Shown here piece after piece: positions 7,699 through 16,390 of a stretch of 64,000 nt of DNA. The notes under the pieces are model-generated. The model did no database searches and was not told the origin of the DNA. It saw only the letters and a program-made list of their open reading frames with translations. Source of the stretch: Micrococcus sp. GTDB lineage: Bacteria; Actinomycetota; Actinomycetes; Actinomycetales; Micrococcaceae. The number at the start of each line of letters is the position of its first letter. Positions within the stretch are counted from its first letter, which is position 1. The translations under genes and the position numbers were made by a program. The stretch spans positions 62,001 to 126,000 of the forward strand of contig JASBVO010000010.1 in assembly GCA_029961105.1 (NCBI GenBank). Direction: 5' to 3'.

Positions 7699-10363
7699 AT
7701 GGCCGAATTGCTCTACCGTCTCGGATTCGCCTCGTCCCGCCGGCCCTGGGTCGCCATCGTCGCCTGGCTGGCGGCACTGGCCCTGGCCGTGGGCGGGTTC
7801 CTCGCCTTCGGCGGCGCCCTGACCTCCTCGATCACCATCCCGGGCACGCCCACCGCCCAGGTCACCGACCGCTTGCAGGAGGAGTTCCCCGAGGCCGCCA
7901 ACGGCACCGGGTCGGTGGTGTTCCGCAGCACCGATGGCCGCGAGCTCACCGAGGACCAGCGCCGGGCCATCAGCGAGGTGCTCGCCGGGGTGGCCGGTCT
8001 CGGGAGCGTGGACTCCGTGGTGGACCCCTTCGCCACCGAGCGGGAATTGTCCGGCCGGCGGGCCGAGATCGAGGACGGCCGGGCGCGAGCGGATCGCCCA
8101 GGCCGAGGCGCGGCTGGAGGCCTCCGAGCAGGAGCTGGAGGCGGGGCAGGCCGAGCTCGACGCCGCCCGGGCCCAGGCCGAGGCGGCCGGCGCCCCGCCG
8201 GCGATGACCGCACAGCTGGATGCCCAGCAGGCCCAGCTCGACGCCGGCCGCGCCCGGCTCGAGGACGGCCGGGCGCAGCTCCGGGAGCAGCGGACGCAGC
8301 TGGAGGAGGGTTCCGCCGGGACCGAGTCCGGCGCCGCGGACCTGGACCGGGGCGAGGCCCTCCTGGCCCTGGCCGGGGACTACCGCACCGTCTCCGCGGA
8401 CGGCAGCACCGCCGTCGGGACCGTGGTCTTCGACCGGCCGAGCCTCGACGTGTCCGACGAGACCCAGGATGCGGTCCTCGCCGTGCTCGAGGGCGCGGAC
8501 ATCGACGGCGTCGAGGTCCTGCCCACCACCTCGCTGTCCCAGACCATCCCGAAGATCGTCGGCCCGGCGGAGGTGGTCGGGCTGGTCGTGGCCGCGATCG
8601 TGCTGGTCGTCATGCTCGGGACCCTCATCACCGCGGGCCTGCCGATCCTCACCGCGCTGATCGGCGTGGGCATCGGGGCGGCCGGGGCCCTGGCGTTCTC
8701 CGGCACGGTGGAGATGCTCTCGGTGACCCCCGTGCTGGGCCTCATGCTCGGCCTGGCGGTGGGCATCGACTACGCCCTGTTCATCGTCAACCGGCACCGC
8801 CGGCAGCTCAAGGACGGCGCGGCGCTGCACGAGTCGATCGGCCTGGCCAACGGCACCTCCGGCAACGCCGTGGTGTTCGCCGGCCTGACCGTGATCATCG
8901 CGCTGGCCGCGCTGAACGTCACCGGCATCCCGTTCCTGGGCCTCATGGGCACCGTGGGCGCCTTCTGCGTGCTGATCGCCGTGCTGATCGCCGTGTCCCT
9001 CACCCCCGCCCTGCTCGGCCTGATCGGCTACCGCGCGCTGAGCCGCACCGAACGCGCCCGGCTGCAGCGGGCCCGGGAGGCCCAGGCCGTGGAGCGGGGC
9101 CTGCTCCGCCAGGAGGACCGGGGCCGCGAGTCGGCCTCCGCGCTCCAGCTCCGGTCCCGCGGGGCCGACGGCGCCGGTCAGCGACGCCGCCCGATGCCCA
9201 CCGCCCGCGCGGTGGTGACCGCGCTGGTCAGCGTGGCGGTCCTGGCGATCATCGCCATCCCGTTCTTCTCCATGCGCCTGGGCCTGCCCGACGGCGGCTC
9301 CGAGCCCGAGGAGTCGGCCGCGTACCAGTCCTACACGGCCCTCGGCAAGGCCTTCGGCGAGGGCTACAACGGGCCGCTCGTGGTCACCGCCGACCTGCCC
9401 GCCGGACTGGACGACGGCGAGGTGATGGACCAGCAGATCGCCGTCGGGGAGCAGCTGGCGGCCCTGGAGCACGTGGAGGCGGTGGTGCCCGCCGCCGTCA
9501 ACGGGGACTCCACCATGATGATGTTCCAGGTCATCCCGGCCGAGGGGCCCAACGCGGTCTCGACCGGGGAACTGGTGCACACCCTGCGCGGCACCACCCC
9601 GGCCGGCGAGGCCTCTGACCTGGCCGTGGCCGGGCTGACCAGCGGGTTCATCGACGTGGCCGCCAAGCTGGCCGACGCACTGCCGCTCTACCTGGGCGTC
9701 GTCGTCGGGCTGTCCCTGGTGATCATGATCGTGGTGTTCCGCTCCCTCGTGGTCCCGCTGATCGCCACCGGCGGGTTCATCCTCTCCGTGTTCGCGGCCA
9801 TGGGCGGCGTGGTGGCCATCTACCAGTGGGGCTGGCTGTCCGCGGTGTTCGGCGTGCACAACCCGGGCCCGATCCTGGCGTTCCTGCCGACGATCATGGT
9901 GGGCGTGCTGTTCGGGCTGGCCATGGACTACCAGCTGTTCATCTCCTCCGGCATGCGCGAGTCCTACGCCCACGGGGCCTCGTCCCGCGTGGCCGTCATG
10001 GACGGCCTGCACGCCGGCCGGTCCGTGGTCACCGCCGCGGCGATCATCATGATCTCCGTCTTCGGCGGCTTCGTCTTCGCCGAGTCCGCCATGATCCGGC
10101 CCATCGGCTTCGGCCTGGCCTTCGGGGTGCTGCTGGACGCCTTCCTCGTGCGGCTGCTGCTGATGCCGGCCCTGATGCACCTGGTCGGCGACGCCGCGTG
10201 GTGGCTGCCGAGGTGGCTGGAGAAGATCCTGCCGAACGTGGACGTGGAGGGCGCGGCCCTGGAGCGCGGCCACGCCCACCCGGAGCCCGACGAGGCCGAC
10301 GATGACGTGGCCGGGGACGAGGCGCCCGAACAGGAGGCGGAACCGGAACCGGCCCGGGTCTGA
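7699..10363 (+). pseudogene. MMPL family transporter, frameshifted near 8085
   Basis: Translation from ATG 7699 (ribosome site GAAGGAG at 7683-7689) gives a normal MMPL N-terminus: a membrane helix followed by the start of the extracellular domain, to residue about 129. Near 8082-8088 (within GGGCGCGAGC) the homology shifts by +1 and continues to 10363. The second part has a long coiled coil rich in A, E, Q and L (RIAQAEARLEASEQELEAGQ onward). Two membrane blocks follow with the signatures LAVGIDYALFIVNRHRRQL and LFGLAMDYQLFISSGMRE. Removing one base restores about 887 residues. The coiled coil in the first extracellular loop is typical of YdfJ-like MMPL proteins. Either one extra base was read in sequencing or the gene is inactive. 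Its TetR neighbour is also broken. Confidence 0.82.
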
Positions 10364-10371
10364 CGGAGTCG

Positions 10372-10377
10372 TAGTCT
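10372..10377 (+). promoter_or_regulatory. -10 box of pabC (leaderless)
   Basis: TAGTCT lies 7 nt before the ATG at 10385, so transcription should begin at or next to the start codon. It sits in the 21-bp gap after the MMPL stop codon, so pabC can be expressed independently of the broken upstream gene. Confidence 0.5.
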
Positions 10378-10384
10378 GGGGTCC

Positions 10385-11455
10385 ATGACGCACGCACCCG
10401 CATCGTTCACCCCGGAACCCGGTGGTTCCGTCGCCGTGTTCCTCGAACCGTCCGCGGACGGGCTCGCCGCCCGGCTCGCCGATCCGCGGCAGCCCGCCGT
10501 GCTGGTCACGGACCAGGGCCTGACCCGCGGAGACGGGGTCTTCGAGACGATGACCGCCATCGCCGGGCCGTCCGGGCACCGGATCCGTAAGGAGGACTCC
10601 CACCTCGAGAGGCTGGCCTCCTCGGCCGCGTCCCTCGACCTGCCGGTCCCGGACGCGGAGTCCTGGCGCCAGGCGGCGGCCGCCGGGCTGGAGGCCTACG
10701 CGGCCGGCACCCCGGGCACGGACGCCGTGGTCAAGCTCGTGGCCACGCGGGGACCCGAGGGCGTCCCCGGGGGCGGGCACTACGTGAGCGGCACCGCGGA
10801 CACCGGGTCCGACGGCGAGCTGACGGACGTCACCGCAGGGACCAAGCCGGACGCCCCGGCACTGAGCGGGACCTACTGGGTGCTGGTCTCCGCCGTCTCC
10901 CCCGGGCTGGCCGCCGCGCGCGAGCGGGGCCTGTCCGTCCTGCTGCTGGACCGCGGCTTCGACTCCTCGGTCTCCGAACGCGCCCCCTGGCTGCTCATGG
11001 GGGCCAAGACCCTCAGCTATGCGGTGAACATGGCGGCCATGCGCTTCGCCGCCGCCCAGGGGGCGGACGACGTCATCTTCGTGTCCTCCGACGGCAAGGT
11101 CCTCGAGGGGCCCACCTCGACCGTGCTGCTGGCCCGCCGGGTCCCCACCGCGGACGGCGCGGACACCGTGGAACTGGTCACGCCGCTGCGCAGCTCCGGG
11201 ATCCTGCCAGGAACCAGCCAGGGCACCATCTTCGCCGCCGCCCAGGAGGCCGGGTGGGACCTCGGCTACGGGCCGCTGGAGCCCTCGGACCTGCTGGACG
11301 CCGACGGTGTCTGGCTGGTGTCCTCCGTGCGCGGGGTGGCCCCGGTGACCAGCCTGGACGGGGTCACCCTGGACGTGGACCGGGAGCTGACCGACCGGCT
11401 CGCGACCTTCCTGGACGCGGACCGCTCCCCCGGGCGGCACGGCCCGCTGCACTGA
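10385..11455 (+). CDS. Aminodeoxychorismate lyase (class IV aminotransferase fold)
   Basis: This PLP enzyme of 356 residues most likely splits 4-amino-4-deoxychorismate into p-aminobenzoate and pyruvate for folate synthesis. The family pattern is clear: VLVTDQGLTRGDGVFET at the N-terminus, the PLP lysine in LMGAKTLSYAVNMAA near residue 207, and GKVLEGPTSTVLLA and SSGILPGTSQG toward the C-terminus. Branched-chain aminotransferase is the main alternative. The short length and the presence of pabB in the same neighbourhood favour PabC. It has its own -10 box and no Shine-Dalgarno sequence. Confidence 0.8.
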   Translation: MTHAPASFTPEPGGSVAVFLEPSADGLAARLADPRQPAVLVTDQGLTRGDGVFETMTAIAGPSGHRIRKEDSHLERLASSAASLDLPVPDAESWRQAAAAGLEAYAAGTPGTDAVVKLVATRGPEGVPGGGHYVSGTADTGSDGELTDVTAGTKPDAPALSGTYWVLVSAVSPGLAAARERGLSVLLLDRGFDSSVSERAPWLLMGAKTLSYAVNMAAMRFAAAQGADDVIFVSSDGKVLEGPTSTVLLARRVPTADGADTVELVTPLRSSGILPGTSQGTIFAAAQEAGWDLGYGPLEPSDLLDADGVWLVSSVRGVAPVTSLDGVTLDVDRELTDRLATFLDADRSPGRHGPLH

Positions 11456-11476
11456 GCGGCGGAGTCCGCCGGGCCC

Positions 11477-12994
11477 TCAATCGACCCGCTCCGCCGTCTC
11501 GGCCACGCCCGCGAGGTCCTTGACGGCCGGCCCCTCGAGCCGCGAGCCGTCCGCCGCGAAGCGGGACCCGTGCAGCGGGCAGTCCCAGGAGCGTTCTGCG
11601 TCGTTCCAGGAAACGATGCCGCCCAGGTGCGTGCAGACCGCCGACATCCGGCAGGTGACCCCGTCCACCGTGGAGACCGCCACGGGCCGCCCGTGCTCCC
11701 GGCCGACGACGCCCTGGCCCTCCGCCGGCGGCTCGTCCGGCAGGGGCCTCAGCTCGGCCGAGGCCCAGCCGGTGGCCAGCCGCGCACCCACCGCGGCGTT
11801 GTCCTTCAGGCCGGTCAGCAGGTCCGAGGGCGTGGTGAGGCGCCGTTCCATCGGCTTGGCCCAGTCCACGGAGCCGCCCAGGATCTGCGCGGAGATCCGC
11901 AGGGCGGCCGAGACGCCGTTGGTCATGCCCCACTTGTTGAATCCCGTGGCCAGGTAGATGTGGCCGCCGCCGCGGGGCAGGGTCCCGACGAAGGGGATGA
12001 GATTGGCGGAGCGGTAGTCCTGCGCGGACCAGGCATGCGTGCGCTCGGCTCCGGGGAAGTGCTCCTGGGTCCACGCCTCCAGGTTGTCCACGGCCGCCTG
12101 CGGCGAGGCCGACCGGCCCACCACGTGGCCGTTGCCGCCCACGACCAGCAGCTCGCCGCCGTCGACCGGCGCCGTGCGCAGGCTGCGGGACGGGCTGTCG
12201 GCGCTGAGGTACATCCCCCGGGGGATGCGGCCCGGGACCCGGTAGGACTGTGCGTAGGAGCGGTTGGGGCTGAGCTTGGCGAAGTAGCCGCCGCGGTCCA
12301 GGACCGGCACGCCCGTGGCCAGGACCAGCCGAACGGCCCGGACCTCACCCGCGGTGGTCTGCACGGTGAGCGGTGACCGGAAGCCGGCGCCCGTGACTCG
12401 CACGCCCTCCACCAGCCTCCCGCCGCGCCGCCGGAACTCGGCGGCCAGGGAGTCCAGCACCTGCATCGGGTGGATCTGCGCCTGGTCCTCCAGCCGGATC
12501 GCCCCCGCCACGGGGTAGGGCAGCTCGGTGTCCGTCGTCCAGGTCACCTCCAGCCCCGCGGCCAGGTCCGCCTCCTGCTCGGCGTGCAGGCGGGCCAGCC
12601 CCTCCTCGGTGGTGGCGTAGGTGTAGGCCGGCCGGCGCTGGTAGTCGACCCCCTGCTCGTCCAGGTAGCGCAGCAGCCAGGACTGCCCCTCCCGGTTGCC
12701 CTCCACGTAGGAGCGCAGCACCCGGACCGACTGGTGGCGGCTGATCTCCGCCAGGGTCGTGCCCTGCAGCAGGGTGACCTTCGCGGTGGTGTTCCCGGTG
12801 GCCACGGCTCCGACGGACCGGGCCTCCAGCACGGCCACGCGCTGGCCGGCACGCGCCAGCAGGACCGCGGTGGCCAGCCCGGTCAGGCCGGCCCCGGCGA
12901 CCACGGTGTCGTACCGCTCGTCCGGGGTGAGGCGGTCGGCGCCGGTGGCGGGGACCGGGTGGGTGTCCAGCCAGAGGGAGGTCCTGGGATTCAT
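11477..12994 (-). CDS. FAD-dependent oxidoreductase with C-terminal Rieske [2Fe-2S] domain
   Basis: The 505-residue protein has an N-terminal dinucleotide-binding GAGLTGLATAVLLARAG (about residues 34-50). A DAO-type FAD domain follows, with NTTAKVTLLQGT and later GFNKWGMTNG. The C-terminal Rieske domain carries cluster ligands CTHLGG and CPLHGSRF (C-x-H and C-x2-H). This DAO-Rieske fusion is widespread in actinobacteria; the substrate is not established. The ATG at 12994 follows an AGGAAGGAAG ribosome site. It stands alone, convergent with pabC and divergent from the glycosylase gene. Confidence 0.87.
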   Translation of the reverse strand: MNPRTSLWLDTHPVPATGADRLTPDERYDTVVAGAGLTGLATAVLLARAGQRVAVLEARSVGAVATGNTTAKVTLLQGTTLAEISRHQSVRVLRSYVEGNREGQSWLLRYLDEQGVDYQRRPAYTYATTEEGLARLHAEQEADLAAGLEVTWTTDTELPYPVAGAIRLEDQAQIHPMQVLDSLAAEFRRRGGRLVEGVRVTGAGFRSPLTVQTTAGEVRAVRLVLATGVPVLDRGGYFAKLSPNRSYAQSYRVPGRIPRGMYLSADSPSRSLRTAPVDGGELLVVGGNGHVVGRSASPQAAVDNLEAWTQEHFPGAERTHAWSAQDYRSANLIPFVGTLPRGGGHIYLATGFNKWGMTNGVSAALRISAQILGGSVDWAKPMERRLTTPSDLLTGLKDNAAVGARLATGWASAELRPLPDEPPAEGQGVVGREHGRPVAVSTVDGVTCRMSAVCTHLGGIVSWNDAERSWDCPLHGSRFAADGSRLEGPAVKDLAGVAETAERVD

Positions 12995-13120
12995 GCTGCT
13001 TCCTTCCTGTTCCGTCCTACGAGGTCCGGTGAAGTCCGCGCCGGGTGCGGCGCCGGGTGAGGCCGCGCGCTCTCGTCATCGTAGAGGGGCCGGCCGCGGC
13101 CCCACATCCCTTGGCAGCCC

Positions 13121-13240
13121 GGGTCGGGTGCCGGCGGCCGGGGTCGGGTGCCGGCGGCCGGGGTCGGGTGCCGGCGGCCGGGGTCGGGTGCCGGCGGCCG
13201 GGGTCGGGTACCGGCGGCCGGGGTCGGGTACCGGCGGCCG
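13121..13240 (+). repeat. Six 20-bp tandem repeats upstream of the glycosylase gene
   Basis: There are six back-to-back copies of GGGTCGGGTGCCGGCGGCCG, starting at 13121, 13141, 13161, 13181, 13201 and 13221. The last two differ only by GTA for GTG. The array is intergenic, about 60 bp before the next start codon. Its unit length is not a multiple of three and there are no spacers, so it is a minisatellite rather than a CRISPR or coding repeat. Confidence 0.95.
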
Positions 13241-13303
13241 GGTGGGCCGCCGCGCGTCGGCGGGTGCGGCTTCGCTGGCCGGCATCCGCGAGAGGATAGA
13301 GGC

Positions 13304-13876
13304 ATGCGACTGTGGACCCTGCACCCCCGCTACCTCGACCGCCCCGGCCTGACCGGCGGCTGGCGAGAGGCCCTGCTGGCACAGGCCGTGCTGGCCGGGC
13401 GCACGCGCGGTTACCGGTCCCACCCGCAGCTGGTCCGCTTCCGGCGCCACGCGGACACGCCCGCGGCCGTGAGCGCCTACCTGGCCGCGCTCGCCGACGA
13501 GGCGGAGCGGCGCGGCTACCGCTTCGACCGCTCCCGGATCGACCGGCCCCTGGCCGCGGGCGGCACAGCCTCGTCCGGCGGGGCAGACGGGGCAGACGGC
13601 ACAGTCGGGGCAGTCGGGGCAGTCGGGACAGACGGCACAGTCGCGACGGGTGGCACGCCGGCGGTGACGCCGATCCCCGTCACCGAGGGCCAGGTCGCCT
13701 ACGAGTGGCAGCACCTGCTGGCCAAGCTCGCCGAGCGTAGCCCGGAACAGTACGCCGCGGTCCGCGAGGTCACCGCCCCGGAGGTCCACCCGCTCTTCCA
13801 GGTGGTACCCGGTCCCGTCGAGGACTGGGAGCGCCCAGCCGCTCCGCCCACCGCTCCCAGGGCCGGGACTCGCTGA
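13304..13876 (+). CDS. Pyrimidine dimer DNA glycosylase family protein
   Basis: The 190-residue product begins MRLWTLHPRYLDRPGLTGGW and continues REALLAQAVLAG, then RGYRSHPQLVRF. This is the hallmark N-terminus of the pyrimidine-dimer excision family related to T4 endonuclease V. It would recognise UV photoproducts in DNA and cut the glycosyl bond. The start at ATG 13304 gives the conserved N-terminus. Residues near 93-113 are a low-complexity insert (GGADGADGTVGAVGAVGTDG) encoded by a 9-bp tandem repeat, which splits the family's otherwise compact domain. The last 107 bases overlap the convergent glycosyltransferase gene. Confidence 0.85.
   Translation: MRLWTLHPRYLDRPGLTGGWREALLAQAVLAGRTRGYRSHPQLVRFRRHADTPAAVSAYLAALADEAERRGYRFDRSRIDRPLAAGGTASSGGADGADGTVGAVGAVGTDGTVATGGTPAVTPIPVTEGQVAYEWQHLLAKLAERSPEQYAAVREVTAPEVHPLFQVVPGPVEDWERPAAPPTAPRAGTR
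13580..13642 (+). repeat. 9-bp tandem repeats within the glycosylase gene
   Basis: Seven consecutive 9-bp units vary around GGGGCAGTC/GGGGCAGAC. They encode Gly-Ala-Asp/Gly-Ala-Val triplets inside the glycosylase coding region and keep the frame. Confidence 0.85.
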
Positions 13877-14606
13877 AGTTCAGCTCCAGGGTCCGCAGCG
13901 CCCGGCTCAACCGCCGGGCGAGCTGGGAGCCCCCCTTCAACGACCGGGCGGAGACGCCGACCACGAGGCGGGGATCGACACTCACCCCGGTCCTCGGGCC
14001 CAGGGCCAGGGCGAGGTCCATGTCATCGTGCACCTCCCGCTCCCAGCGGTGCACCCGGTCCCGGACCTGGTGCCAGGCCGTACGACGCAGGGCCATGTTC
14101 GAGCCCCACAGCACGGGGCCCGCGGCCGCCGCGTGACCCAGGGCGTAGTAGGCCCCGAGGTAGAGGGCCGCAACCGGGACTCCCACGGCCCTCGGCAGGT
14201 CCTCGAAGACTCCCCAGCCCGTGATCGCCACAGAGGACGGCCGCCGCGCCAGCCCCGCCGCCACCTTCTCCACCCAGTCCGCCGGCGGCACGGAGTCCGC
14301 GTCCAGCCGGGCGATGATCGGGGTGCGGGCGGCGTCATAGCCGGCGGCGGCCGCGGCCCAGATGCCGATCGACGCCTCCTCCAGCACGGTGGCCCCGTGG
14401 GCCCGGGCGGTCTCGGCCGTGGCGTCAGTGGAGGCGTTGTCCACCACGATCACCTCGGCCGGCGGCCGGGTCTGGCGGGCCAGGGCGCGCAGGCATCGCT
14501 GGAGCATGACCGCGTCGTCGCGCGCGGGGATCACCACGGTCACGTCCCGGGCCCCCGGCGCTCCGTCCCCCGCTCCACCCGCCGCGGCGCCCTCGGCCGT
14601 GGTCAC
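13770..14606 (-). CDS. Family 2 glycosyltransferase, probable carotenoid glycosyltransferase
   Basis: This 278-residue GT-A enzyme shows VTVVIPARDD at the start of the nucleotide-sugar domain, then VIVVDNASTDAT, then RLDADSVPP supplying the DxD metal site. It is the last gene of the minus-strand C50-carotenoid operon, where other Micrococcaceae carry crtX-type enzymes that glycosylate sarcinaxanthin or decaprenoxanthin. That role is inferred from position. The GTG at 14606 overlaps the upstream stop codon (GTGA), indicating translational coupling; the longer upstream frame is spurious. Its 3' end overlaps the convergent glycosylase gene. Confidence 0.8.
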   Translation of the reverse strand: MTTAEGAAAGGAGDGAPGARDVTVVIPARDDAVMLQRCLRALARQTRPPAEVIVVDNASTDATAETARAHGATVLEEASIGIWAAAAAGYDAARTPIIARLDADSVPPADWVEKVAAGLARRPSSVAITGWGVFEDLPRAVGVPVAALYLGAYYALGHAAAAGPVLWGSNMALRRTAWHQVRDRVHRWEREVHDDMDLALALGPRTGVSVDPRLVVGVSARSLKGGSQLARRLSRALRTLELNFSESRPWERWAERLGAPSPRRDRVPPGRAGGPPGR

Positions 14607-15202
14607 GGCGTCCGCCCGGCCGTGGTCAGTCGGCGGTACAGCGCCCCGCCGGCCACCGAGCCGGCCAGGCCGGCGGCGAGATCCCCGATCGTGTCCCCGT
14701 ACCCCACCTGGATGGCCGGGTCCAGGTAGGTGTGCCCCGCCCACTCCCCGAACTCCCAGCCCACGGCCAGCAGCACCCCGAGGGCGGTGACGAGCAGGAC
14801 CGTCCCGACGCCGGCCCGCCCCGGACGCAGCCAGCCGGCCCGCTGGACCCCGGCGGCGGCGAGCACGGCAAGCAGACCGGTCACCGCGCAGTGCGCCAGG
14901 ATGTCAAGCCAGGAGACCCGCTGGTAGGCATCGGCCATGGCCGCCCACGCGGCGGCCGGCAGGGCCACGGCGGTGCCCGCCTGGACCGCGGGCTGCAGGG
15001 GGGCCAGCCGCACGGTGACCTGGCCCAGCAGCACCAGGGCGAACAGGGCGACGGCCACTACACCGTCCAGCAGCCCTGCCAGCAGGCTGACCACGGTGAG
15101 CACGGCGGCGCCGTCCGCGACGAGGCCGGCCCAGCGGCCCTGGACCTTCAGCACCCGCCATGGCGCCGTCCACCCGGGCCGGGTCCGCGTCCGTTCAGCC
15201 AC
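14603..15202 (-). CDS. YjdF/DUF2238-like integral membrane protein
   Basis: The 199-residue protein has about six hydrophobic segments. Its C-terminal half carries WLDILAHCAVTG, then GWEFGEWAG, then QVGYGDTIGDLAAGLAGS, the conserved pattern of the DUF2238 (YjdF) membrane family; the function is unknown. It starts with GTG at 15202, overlapping the end of crtEb by 8 bases, and runs into the glycosyltransferase with a GTGA overlap. It is therefore translated as part of the carotenoid operon. A role in carotenoid export or membrane placement is possible but unproven. Confidence 0.75.
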   Translation of the reverse strand: MAERTRTRPGWTAPWRVLKVQGRWAGLVADGAAVLTVVSLLAGLLDGVVAVALFALVLLGQVTVRLAPLQPAVQAGTAVALPAAAWAAMADAYQRVSWLDILAHCAVTGLLAVLAAAGVQRAGWLRPGRAGVGTVLLVTALGVLLAVGWEFGEWAGHTYLDPAIQVGYGDTIGDLAAGLAGSVAGGALYRRLTTAGRTP

Positions 15203-16073
15203 GCAGGCCGATCCAGAGGAACAGCAGGGTCAGCAGGAAGCCGGTGACCTGGTTGAGCCAGAGGAAGCGCCGCCAGCCCTCATGGGCCCTCTCGCAGCGT
15301 TCATCGGGCAGGGAGCGGAACGGCAGGATGCTCAGGATGTACGGGACCGCGAGCAGCCCGGCCAGTGCCCCGGGCCAGCCGGTCAGCAGCGCCACGACGC
15401 CGGCCGCCGCGTACAGCGCCACGGCCACGCGCACGGTCGTCGCGGCCCCGAGGACGGTGGCGATCGAGCCGATGTCCGCCTCCCGGTCCGCGGTGACGTC
15501 CTGCACGGCGCCGAAGGCCTGCGAGGCCATGCCCCAGAGGAAGAACGCGACGAGGGAGGCCGCGGCCGGCACCGTCCAGGCGCCGTCCGCCAGGGCCAGT
15601 CCGAATGCGGCCGGCCCCACGAAGTGCGTGGACGAGGTCATCGAGTCCAGCACCGGCCGTTCCTTGAGCCGGATCCCGGGAGCGGAGTAGCCGACCACCG
15701 CGGCCAGCGTGACGGCCAGGACGAGGGTCGAGGCCGCGTCTCCGAGCACCACGAGGGCGAGGACGAAGGGCAGGGCCAGCAGCCCGGAGGCCCACAGGGT
15801 CAGCCCGTGCCACCGGTCCGAGAGCACGATGCCCTCGATGCCGCCCTTGCGGGGGTTGCGCAGGTCGGACTCGTAGTCGAAGACGTCGTTGATGCCGTAC
15901 ATCAGCAGGTTGTAGGGAATCAGGAAGAACAGGGTCCCGACCAGCAGTTCCGCGGTGATCTCGCCACCGCAGAGCAGGTAGGCCGCGGCGAAGGGATAGG
16001 CGGTGTTGATCCAGCTCACGGGGCGGGAGGAACCCAGCAGCTGGCGGGTGGCCTCGCCCACCACGGCCGTCAT
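15195..16073 (-). CDS. Lycopene elongase / UbiA prenyltransferase
   Basis: This 292-residue UbiA-superfamily enzyme adds C5 units to both ends of lycopene to give C50 flavuxanthin-type carotenoids. The two aspartate-rich motifs are present: NDVFDYESD (N-terminal third) and DVTADREAD (C-terminal half). They are separated by several membrane helices. ATG 16073 overlaps the crtYf stop as ATGA. The position after crtYe-crtYf matches the decaprenoxanthin cluster order of Corynebacterium and Arthrobacter rather than the M. luteus order, where the elongase precedes the cyclase genes. Confidence 0.9.
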   Translation of the reverse strand: MTAVVGEATRQLLGSSRPVSWINTAYPFAAAYLLCGGEITAELLVGTLFFLIPYNLLMYGINDVFDYESDLRNPRKGGIEGIVLSDRWHGLTLWASGLLALPFVLALVVLGDAASTLVLAVTLAAVVGYSAPGIRLKERPVLDSMTSSTHFVGPAAFGLALADGAWTVPAAASLVAFFLWGMASQAFGAVQDVTADREADIGSIATVLGAATTVRVAVALYAAAGVVALLTGWPGALAGLLAVPYILSILPFRSLPDERCERAHEGWRRFLWLNQVTGFLLTLLFLWIGLRG

Positions 16074-16390
16074 GACCGCTCCCGGGGGCCGGGCACGGGG
16101 TGCAGCAGTTCCCAGACCGAGGGCAGCAGCAGCCCGGCGGCCACCGGCCAGGCGAAGTCCTCCACCGGCACGAGTCCGAGCCGCCAGCCGGTCAGCAGCT
16201 CCTCGTTGTACCGGAACAGGTCCGCGGCGACCATGACGTTGTCGAACACCGCCGTGAGCACCAGCAGGACGAGGATCATCGAGGTGGTGATCGCCCACCA
16301 GCGGAGGCCCAGCCGGCGCCGCCAGCTGGCGACCACCGCGACCACCACGGCGAGTGCCAGGAAGACCAGGGCGAGGGACAGGTACGTCAT
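16070..16390 (-). CDS. C50 carotenoid epsilon-cyclase subunit CrtYf
   Basis: The small 106-residue membrane protein has three hydrophobic helices, starting MTYLSLALVFLALAVVVAVV and containing FDNVMVAADLFRYN, typical of heterodimeric carotenoid cyclase subunits (CrtYd/Yf/Yh). With CrtYe it closes the end rings of the C50 carotenoid. ATG 16390 overlaps the crtYe stop (ATGA), and its own stop overlaps crtEb (ATGA). Whether the ring is epsilon- or gamma-type cannot be read from the sequence. Confidence 0.87.
   Translation of the reverse strand: MTYLSLALVFLALAVVVAVVASWRRRLGLRWWAITTSMILVLLVLTAVFDNVMVAADLFRYNEELLTGWRLGLVPVEDFAWPVAAGLLLPSVWELLHPVPGPRERS

Noticed and set aside
7970-11452. Very long minus-strand open frame (about 1160 codons) opposite the MMPL and pabC genes
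   Set aside because: High GC content keeps antisense frames open. The translation is Gly/His/Arg/Gln-rich with no domain, while the plus strand has clear family motifs.
13121-13240. Possible CRISPR array
   Set aside because: The 20-bp units are directly adjacent with no spacers, and no cas genes are nearby. The same holds for the 29575 array.
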